NCBI GenBank assembly: GCA_021848375.1
Contig: JAJZUR010000041.1
Location: forward strand, 1-11,753
DNA length: 11,753 nucleotides
Source of the DNA: Pseudomonadota bacterium
GTDB taxonomy: Bacteria; Pseudomonadota; Gammaproteobacteria; UBA6186; Azoamicaceae
Direction: 5' to 3'
In this document: positions 1-5,591 of the stretch, piece after piece
Layout: every line of letters starts with the position of its first letter
Position numbering within the stretch: the stretch's first letter is position 1
The notes under the pieces: generated by a model
What the model was told of the DNA's origin: nothing
Database searches by the model: none
Seen by the model: only the letters and a program-made list of their open reading frames with translations
Position numbers and translations under genes: made by a program

Positions 1-22
1 CCAACAGTTCAAAAATGCCTTT

Positions 23-55
23 TGTTGGACATCGCTTTGCTCAATCCAACCTACA
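23..55 (-). repeat. REP-like palindromic intergenic repeat, probably half of an inverted pair
   Basis: The arms GTTGGA (24-29) and TCCAAC (45-50) are perfectly complementary around a 15-base centre containing TCGC and GCTC. Read on the minus strand, it begins TGTAGGTTGG and ends TCCAACA. This matches the general pattern of a small intergenic palindrome I know from many proteobacteria (TGTAGGTTGGG...CCCAACA). The first six bases of the window, CCAACA, are the reverse complement of TGTTGG at 23-28. The window edge therefore probably cuts an oppositely oriented second copy, giving a REPIN-like pair. Family assignment is by eye. Confidence 0.6.
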
Positions 56-107
56 TTTTAGCTACTGCGCTGCCTTCTCTTGTGGTAAAATTGCTTTTTG
101 ATGACTT

Positions 108-225
108 AGGAGTATGGAGTGGTATGTAGTTTCAAAAAATATGGATTCGTCTGAATGTCATTGCCCTTTTAATTTGCACGATTACAATACCCGGACTTGC
201 GGCAGCAGAGACATTTCGAGTCAAT
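108..225 (+). other. Leader of the first gene: intact signal-peptide codons behind a TAG at codon 2
   Basis: Upstream of 226, in the same frame, the DNA encodes a textbook signal peptide: a basic stretch (KIWIR), a hydrophobic core and a cleavage-like end, ending VIALLICTITIPGLAAAE. The only ATG placed after Shine-Dalgarno-like sequence (AGGAG at 108-112 and GGAG at 116-119) is at 124-126, and the next codon is TAG (127-129). Another ATG at 114 is out of frame but would join this frame if the A6 run at 134-139 were one base shorter. Within the frame only non-standard starts (ATT 145, CTG 151) precede ATG 226. Expression is therefore uncertain: nonsense mutation, frameshift, suppressed amber or unusual start. 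Confidence 0.7.
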
Positions 226-933
226 ATGTCCTTAAAGCAAACGTGGACACCGGAATTAGAAGAAACGTCACATCTTGCTCAATTGCCCTATGTAATAGAA
301 TACAGCAAAGGGGATAAAAGACTTATTGTTGCACTGCTCAATAACGATCCCGCCCAAAGTCGCAAACAAATTAAATTGTTGGAACAATTAGAAGCTTTGA
401 AACCGGATGCTACCTTAGAACAAGCAGAAGTGCAGCCAACGCCAATCAAACTCTTAGCGCAGTTAAAGCGCTATGGGTATACAGCGGAGGATGTGGCTTA
501 CTTTGAAATTACTGACATCTTAAACCAATTTTTTGGTCCAAGAGTGCATACCCAAAAGACTTTGGAAAAAGAAACAAAACGCTTGATTACAGAGTTAAAT
601 GAACGCAAGGATTATGCAAAGGCCGGAACGTTCTCAACGGAAGCGTTTAAAAAATGGTTTGAAACTAAAACTCGGCAACCTTTTACAGTGGAGAAGATTA
701 AAGACGGGATCTTGGTTGCCCCGCTGGGGACGAAGAAAACCACCTATTTACAAACCTTAGCGACGCGAATGGATGCCATACAAGACAAGTTTTTTTTAGA
801 ACACTTAGCGAAGGCGCTGAGTGATAAACAAAATAAAACCGTTGTGGTCTTAAGAGCGGGCAGCAAATTTATTACAGAAGGTCGTATTTTAAGTAATATG
901 ATGGACAGTGAGCCTAAAATTTTGTTTCAATAG
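226..933 (+). CDS. Probable exported protein of unknown function, distant TraB/ChaN-like relative (start disrupted)
   Basis: The 235 residues from the first usable ATG are preceded in frame by signal-peptide codons (130-225), so the real product is probably about 30 residues longer and periplasmic. I do not recognise a named family with confidence. The order HLAQLPYVIEY / KRLIVALLNNDP (about 16-42) near the N-terminus and R-MDAIQDKFFLEHL ... TVVVLRAGSKF (about 181-215) near the C-terminus resembles my memory of TraB/ChaN/EreA-like proteins. Those carry a His-containing motif after the first strand and a GxSH near the end. Here the corresponding positions read N and K (GSK), so an enzyme of this type would be inactive. 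It ends tail to tail with trhO, sharing 20 bases. The body is uninterrupted, so any decay is recent or the protein is still made. Confidence 0.6.
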   Translation: MSLKQTWTPELEETSHLAQLPYVIEYSKGDKRLIVALLNNDPAQSRKQIKLLEQLEALKPDATLEQAEVQPTPIKLLAQLKRYGYTAEDVAYFEITDILNQFFGPRVHTQKTLEKETKRLITELNERKDYAKAGTFSTEAFKKWFETKTRQPFTVEKIKDGILVAPLGTKKTTYLQTLATRMDAIQDKFFLEHLAKALSDKQNKTVVVLRAGSKFITEGRILSNMMDSEPKILFQ

Positions 934-1657
934 TATTATCGCGTAAGATATTTTCTTTATCGAGGGTAATGCGGTTATCAAAAATAAAGCAATTCCCTTC
1001 CCATAGGCTTTTTTCAGTTGGGATCTGTTCAAGATATTTTAAGATCCCGCCGTGTAACTGATAAACATTTTCAAAGCCTTGTTCTAAGAGATACGAAGAA
1101 GCTTTTTCGCAGCGAATGCCGCCAGTGCAAAACATGGCAACTTTTTTATGTTTGGCCGGATCTAATTGTGTTTTCACATAAGTTGGGAAATCTCTAAAAT
1201 GGCGGGTATTGGGATCTACCGCGCCTTTAAAAGTGCCGAAGGCGACTTCGTAGCCATTACGCGTATCTAATACCAACACGTCTTCTTTAGAAATCAGATC
1301 ATTCCAATCTTCAGACTCCACATAAACGCCGCTTTTTTGCGTGGGATCAATACCAGGTACTTTGAGCGCTACAATTTCGTTTTTAAAGAGGATCTTTAAT
1401 TTATCAAAGGGTTGGAAAGTCGAAACCGAATATTTGCCTTCCAGATCGGAAAATTCAGGAATAGCTTTTAAAAAAGTGATAAGGGTTTTTATAGCGTCTC
1501 TCTTCCCGGCCACCGTGCCGTTTATACCTTCTGTTGCAAGCAGCACGGTGCCTAGGATCTCTTGTTCTTGGCAAAGAGATTTCAGTTGAGCTTGCAGAAG
1601 CTTTGGGTCAGTCAACTTAACAAATTTGTAAAATGCGACGACTAGAACGGAAACCAT
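914..1657 (-). CDS. trhO: tRNA uridine(34) hydroxylase TrhO (rhodanese-domain protein, YceA/UPF0176 family)
   Basis: TrhO makes 5-hydroxyuridine at the wobble position of certain tRNAs in the cytoplasm, the first step towards mo5U/cmo5U-type modification. The 247-residue product has the family's N-terminal acylphosphatase-like part with LATEGINGTVAG (about 40-51). This is followed by a rhodanese domain with VLDTRNGYEVAFGTF (128-143) and the active-site loop CTGGIRCEKAS (Cys177, Cys183). After WEGNCFIFDNR (219-229) it stops. The long cysteine-containing C-terminal part of the roughly 350-residue E. coli protein is absent, as in the short forms I know from Legionella-like bacteria. Start at 1657: a weak GAG lies eight bases upstream and no other ATG nearby is in frame. 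It is the last gene of the plsC-like-lysA-trhO run, and its 3' end overlaps the preceding plus-strand gene. Confidence 0.9.
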   Translation of the reverse strand: MVSVLVVAFYKFVKLTDPKLLQAQLKSLCQEQEILGTVLLATEGINGTVAGKRDAIKTLITFLKAIPEFSDLEGKYSVSTFQPFDKLKILFKNEIVALKVPGIDPTQKSGVYVESEDWNDLISKEDVLVLDTRNGYEVAFGTFKGAVDPNTRHFRDFPTYVKTQLDPAKHKKVAMFCTGGIRCEKASSYLLEQGFENVYQLHGGILKYLEQIPTEKSLWEGNCFIFDNRITLDKENILRDNTIETKF

Positions 1658-1716
1658 CGAAAAATCTCATTGATATTCATAGTAATTGTTTATTATCTTA
1701 TAAAGTTGCTGCTCGA

Positions 1717-2976
1717 TCAAGAAGGGGTCAGTAAACTTTCGAGATGGTAAAGATCAGCAATATTTTCGCGTTTTCTGACCACATAAAAACTATCGCCATC
1801 GACCATGACTTCTGCAGCGCGGGGGCGCGCGTTGTAATTTGAACTCATGCTAAAGCCATAAGCGCCGGCAGAATGAATCATGAGTACTGTGCCTTCTTGG
1901 AGGGCAAGGCTGCGATCTTTTCCTAAAAAATCAGCGGTTTCACAAACCGGGCCAACGATATCATATGTCCGGGGTTGTATTGCGGGATCTTTGGTAATCG
2001 GCACAATATCTTGCCATGCTTGGTATAAGGCTGGCCGTAACAAATCATTCATGCCGGCATCGACAATGGCAAATGGTTTATCTTGATTGCTGCTCTCTTT
2101 AATATATTCAACTCGAGTGAGTAACACGCCAGCGTTTGCCGAAATTGCACGTCCTGGTTCAACGTGAATGGTTAATTTGGGATCTTTAATGTGAGACAGC
2201 AGAGCAGTAACGTATTCTGTAGGGGAGGGTGGTGTCTCGTTTTGATAACGCACACCTAAACCGCCCCCCACATTCAAATGGGATATAGAAATATGCTGAT
2301 CGTTTAAGAATTGGATCAAAGCCAATATTTTCTGTAAAGCCTTTACAAATGGCGCGACAGAAAGTATTTGTGAACCGATGTGAAAAGCGATCCCCTGGAT
2401 TTGAAGATGTGGTAACGATTTTGCGAGGATGTATAAACGTTTTGCTTCATTGATTGCAACGCCAAATTTATTTTCTTTTAATCCAGTTGAAATATAGGGA
2501 TGACTTTTAGCATCTACGTCTGGATTTACCCGAATGGCAATAGTTGCTTTTTTTTGAAGATGGGTTGCAATATCATTTATTCTCTTTAGTTCCGCTTCAG
2601 ATTCAACGTTCATGCAGCCAACGCCTGCTTGTAGGGCTTCGCTTATTTCTGCATAAGTTTTACCAACGCCAGAAAAAATAATCCGTTTTGGATCACCGCC
2701 TGCTTTTAAAACGCGGGCTAATTCTCCGCCAGAAACAATATCGAATCCCGAACCCAATTTTGCTAGGGTATTTAAGACGGCAAGGTTACTATTGGCTTTA
2801 ACGGCATAGTTTACTTGATGGGGATGTTCTTGAAAGGCATTATCGAATGCCTGCCATTGTGCAATCAGCGCTGCTTTAGAATAAACATACGTGGGGGTTC
2901 CAACGTTTTTTGCAACCTTTAATAAGGAAACTGCTTCCACGAACCATTGCTGGTCTTTTTCTTTAAAAAAATCCAT
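1717..2976 (-). CDS. lysA: Diaminopimelate decarboxylase
   Basis: LysA catalyses the last step of lysine synthesis: PLP-dependent decarboxylation of meso-diaminopimelate to L-lysine and CO2. The 419-residue protein has the full fold type III layout. The PLP lysine lies in NYAVKAN (Lys60). FHIGSQ (His199), GGGLG (237-241) and EPGRA (273-277) hold the cofactor phosphate. GPVCETADFLG (342-352) contains the catalytic Cys345 contributed to the dimer active site, and GAYGFSMSSNYN (371-382) is the C-terminal signature. Length is normal and nothing is missing. The start at 2976 follows an AAGATG that could serve as a weak ribosome site. It sits 27 bases after the acyltransferase and 59 before trhO on the same strand, suggesting one transcript. 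The gene's presence says the organism retains the final step from diaminopimelate to lysine. Confidence 0.96.
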   Translation of the reverse strand: MDFFKEKDQQWFVEAVSLLKVAKNVGTPTYVYSKAALIAQWQAFDNAFQEHPHQVNYAVKANSNLAVLNTLAKLGSGFDIVSGGELARVLKAGGDPKRIIFSGVGKTYAEISEALQAGVGCMNVESEAELKRINDIATHLQKKATIAIRVNPDVDAKSHPYISTGLKENKFGVAINEAKRLYILAKSLPHLQIQGIAFHIGSQILSVAPFVKALQKILALIQFLNDQHISISHLNVGGGLGVRYQNETPPSPTEYVTALLSHIKDPKLTIHVEPGRAISANAGVLLTRVEYIKESSNQDKPFAIVDAGMNDLLRPALYQAWQDIVPITKDPAIQPRTYDIVGPVCETADFLGKDRSLALQEGTVLMIHSAGAYGFSMSSNYNARPRAAEVMVDGDSFYVVRKRENIADLYHLESLLTPS

Positions 2977-3003
2977 GATTCATCTTAGCACTGTCTTAAA
3001 ATT

Positions 3004-3753
3004 TTATTCAAGGTATTTGGCTTGCCATTGAAGATAGAGGTTTTGTACATGATGACAAAGCGCTTCTTTGGATTCAAATTTTGCGGGATCAATGGCATCA
3101 AAAACATAATAATTTGCTGTCTTATTTTGGCTGACGGCAATTTTCCAAAGTTTGTGAAGGAGAGTTTCTGTTTCACCCCACTCAAAGTCTTCTTGCGCTT
3201 CGTAATATAAAAAGACGGGAATAATGGGGGTCCCCGTTTTCATTGCCACGTCGAATGTTCCATATTGAAAAGGTATGAAGATCCGTCGGCCTTTACAACC
3301 CCCTTCAGGATAGAGTCCCACATTATCACCTGCTTGCAGGGCACGGATGAGCGCAATTCTTGCTTGTTTTCGGGATTCTTTAGATTCTCTTTTGACGTAA
3401 AGCGTCCTTGTTGCAACACTTAAACGGCCCAGGAACCACCAGTCTTTGATTTGCTCTTTGGCTAAGAAGCGGGCATCAAAAAGGGCAGGCATGGCGAGAT
3501 CTTCTAAAACTGAAGGGTGATTCCCAATCACAATATAATGTTTGGGTAAGGAGTGTTGATTTTTTTGAATGAGTTTTAGCCTGACGCCAAGCGCGCGAAT
3601 GAAGATTAGGCACCACATCCGGAATAATCGGGGATACCACTGCCAAGTGAATTTTTCAGGCAGAAAGGTTAACCCATAGAGCAGAGCGGTTGCTAGGATC
3701 AAATCGAGCCAAGCAACCATGCGGATAAGCCAAATAAAGATTGTGATGAACAT
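3004..3753 (-). CDS. PlsC-like lysophospholipid/1-acylglycerol-3-phosphate acyltransferase
   Basis: Members of this family move an acyl chain from acyl-CoA or acyl-ACP to a lysophospholipid at the inner membrane. The 249-residue protein starts with one or two hydrophobic segments (about 1-32, then 46-58), fitting membrane attachment. The catalytic block is NHPSVLEDL (His79). It reads HX4E with Asp one residue later rather than the usual HX4D. Further family blocks follow: GRLSVATRTLYVKR (109-122), YPEGGCKGR (148-156, usual FPEGTRS) and GTPIIPVFLYY (174-184). The fold is clear but the acceptor is not, so I give no gene symbol. It is the first gene of the run with lysA and trhO. Its start lies in the 116-base region shared with the divergent Sel1 gene. 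Confidence 0.85.
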   Translation of the reverse strand: MFITIFIWLIRMVAWLDLILATALLYGLTFLPEKFTWQWYPRLFRMWCLIFIRALGVRLKLIQKNQHSLPKHYIVIGNHPSVLEDLAMPALFDARFLAKEQIKDWWFLGRLSVATRTLYVKRESKESRKQARIALIRALQAGDNVGLYPEGGCKGRRIFIPFQYGTFDVAMKTGTPIIPVFLYYEAQEDFEWGETETLLHKLWKIAVSQNKTANYYVFDAIDPAKFESKEALCHHVQNLYLQWQAKYLE

Positions 3754-3869
3754 ATATAAAAAGTAGACTATAAATTAAAAGTTAGTTAATATACACAAAT
3801 ATTGTTTGATCCCAGGAAAACCGACCATACCCTAGGCAACGCGGCGGTTCAGTGCCATACTATTTTTCA
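3754..3869. promoter_or_regulatory. Divergent intergenic region between acyltransferase and Sel1 genes, with a PmrA-box-like direct repeat
   Basis: This AT-rich region must hold the promoters of both genes. At 3774-3793 two half sites, ATTAAAAGT and GTTAATATA, lie 11 bases apart with a two-base gap. The PmrA box described for Legionella and Coxiella effector genes is cTTAATatT-N2-cTTAATatT, so both TTAA cores and the spacing fit. Because TTAA is palindromic it could face either gene, but the second half's TTAATAT favours the Sel1 direction. On the minus strand TATAGT (3767-3772) could be a -10 box, but no convincing -35 is seen. Match by eye in AT-rich DNA, so chance is possible. Confidence 0.35.
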
Positions 3870-5591
3870 ATGAGAACTGTATTTGTATGCTCAATCTTGA
3901 TGGCTGTATTGGCGTTATCCGCCTGTACTTTGCCCTTGCCGCCTGCACCAACCGTTGATCGGGATGGTAATGTTGTGCCGAGTGAAGCGCTAGAAGCCCA
4001 TTGTGATAATGATTCCACTGCGGAGCGCGTCAATCGAGATCTATTTCGCTGCGCAAATCAAGGCGATGTGTTAGCAGAAGCTCGTTTAGGAGAAATGTAT
4101 TTAAATGGCGAAGGGGGTTTTGCTAAAAATCCCGATCAAGCCGTTTATTGGTTTACCAAAGCAGCAGAGGGTGGTTTGCCTTTTGCTGAAGTACAAATGG
4201 GACACTTTTATCGCGATGGTTTGGGCGTAACGCGTGATGTTCATCGTGCGATACGTTGGTATGAAACTGCGGCAGATAAGGGCGATCTCATTGCCATGTT
4301 GGCGCTTGGGGATCTGTATCGCAAAGGCTGGTATGGCGTTCCTACCAATTACGCCAAAGCCTACGAGTGGTATTACCGTGCAGCGTCGTTAGGTTCTTGT
4401 GAAGCAGATTATCGAATGGCATGGTTGTTGGTAAGGGGGGTGAAGGGCCGCTATGGCGCTGCTCGAGGATTAGCATTGATTGAACAAGAAGCAAAAAACG
4501 GCAATCCAGAAGCGCTATTAGAATTAGGGGATTTATATGCCGAAGGCCGTCTGGTGCATAAAGATCAAAAACGTTCACGAGAATATTATGAAGCGGCAGT
4601 TGGGCAGGGCTCAGCTGAAGCAGCTATTTTGCTAGGAATGATTTACGATGACGGCGATGGCGTTAAAAAAAATCATGAAAAAGCCGCCTCTTGGTTTTTA
4701 CTAGCGGCAGAACGGGGTTCTCCTTCCGCACAATTATTGGTCGGTAATTTATATCGCGACGGTTGGGGTGTTACCAAAGATTATGCAAAAGCCGCTAAAT
4801 GGTATACCAAAGCAGCATCCCAGGGCGTTGCTGCGGCAGAAAGTGAATTGGGTGATTTATACCATGCTGGTAAAGGGGTACCGCGCAATTTACAAGAAGC
4901 AGCGCGTCATTATCTCTTAGCGGCAGAATATACGCATCAGCCTTATGCGCAATTGATGTTAAGTATTCTGTATCAGGAAGGTCGCGGTGTTCCACATGAC
5001 ATGGTGAAAAGCGTTCACTGGTATAAAGCAGCGAGCCGGCAAAGTGGATTTTTAATGGCGGAATATCAGATCGGGCGGCGTTATGCGACGGGCTTTGGTT
5101 TACCAAAAAATATGGCAGAAGCGAATCGTTGGTACCTTTTAGCAGCGAATAAAGGTTTACCCGTTGCAGAAGTGGAACTGGGTGAATCATATTATGCCGG
5201 CAAAGGGGTTGAGCAAGATGATGAAGAAGCCTTTCGCTGGTATTACAAAGCAGCTCGCAGAGGACAAGCATACGCGCAATACATGGTTGGCGTTATGTTA
5301 TTAAATGGCAAAGGCGTTACAGCAAATCCAACGATTGCTTCCTTATGGGTTCGTAAAGCCGCATATCAAGGGGCTAGACAAGCGCAATATCAATTAGGCA
5401 TGTTATATTTAGAGGGTAATGGTATTGCTCAGAGTGATGTGTATGCCTACAGTTGGTTAAAAATTGCCCTAGAAGATCAAAACGACCTAACGCCCTCTGT
5501 GTTGATGTCGCTGGTACATCGTATGACGCCAGAAATGCGTGAAAGTGCAGTGGCGCTCGCAGAACAGTATAAGAATAAATATTCACATTAA
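3870..5591 (+). CDS. Sel1-repeat outer-membrane lipoprotein (LpnE/EnhC-like architecture)
   Basis: Sel1 repeats are TPR-like helix pairs that form a curved scaffold for protein binding. In Legionella such proteins (EnhC, LpnE) act in envelope function and host interaction, but the partner here is unknown. I start at ATG 3870 because MRTVFVCSILMAVLALSAC is a compact lipoprotein signal with lipobox LSAC (Cys19). The GTG at 3852 would add six residues (MPYYFS) before it, and neither start has a strong ribosome site. Thr follows the cysteine rather than Asp, so outer-membrane sorting is expected. About 13 repeats of 35-40 residues run from about 69 to 540, each with A-x-x-x-L-G-x-x-Y and A-x-x-W-Y/F-x-x-A-A. 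A short helical tail ends the 573-residue protein. It converges with the ankyrin gene, the two stop codons sharing TTAA. Confidence 0.9.
   Translation: MRTVFVCSILMAVLALSACTLPLPPAPTVDRDGNVVPSEALEAHCDNDSTAERVNRDLFRCANQGDVLAEARLGEMYLNGEGGFAKNPDQAVYWFTKAAEGGLPFAEVQMGHFYRDGLGVTRDVHRAIRWYETAADKGDLIAMLALGDLYRKGWYGVPTNYAKAYEWYYRAASLGSCEADYRMAWLLVRGVKGRYGAARGLALIEQEAKNGNPEALLELGDLYAEGRLVHKDQKRSREYYEAAVGQGSAEAAILLGMIYDDGDGVKKNHEKAASWFLLAAERGSPSAQLLVGNLYRDGWGVTKDYAKAAKWYTKAASQGVAAAESELGDLYHAGKGVPRNLQEAARHYLLAAEYTHQPYAQLMLSILYQEGRGVPHDMVKSVHWYKAASRQSGFLMAEYQIGRRYATGFGLPKNMAEANRWYLLAANKGLPVAEVELGESYYAGKGVEQDDEEAFRWYYKAARRGQAYAQYMVGVMLLNGKGVTANPTIASLWVRKAAYQGARQAQYQLGMLYLEGNGIAQSDVYAYSWLKIALEDQNDLTPSVLMSLVHRMTPEMRESAVALAEQYKNKYSH

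Noticed and set aside
114..317. 67-codon ORF from ATG 114
   Set aside because: Its frame is out of register with the signal peptide, it has AGGAG only one base before the ATG, and it runs into the body of the real gene. It is of interest only if the A6 tract shifts frame.
3852..3869. GTG 3852 as the Sel1 protein start
   Set aside because: It puts six residues (MPYYFS) before an otherwise ideal lipoprotein signal and has only a weak GGCGG upstream. It is not fully excluded.
4795..5271. A 158-codon open frame antisense to the Sel1 gene
   Set aside because: It mirrors the Sel1 repeat periodicity, has no ribosome site, and its translation is not protein-like. It is a by-product of the repeats.
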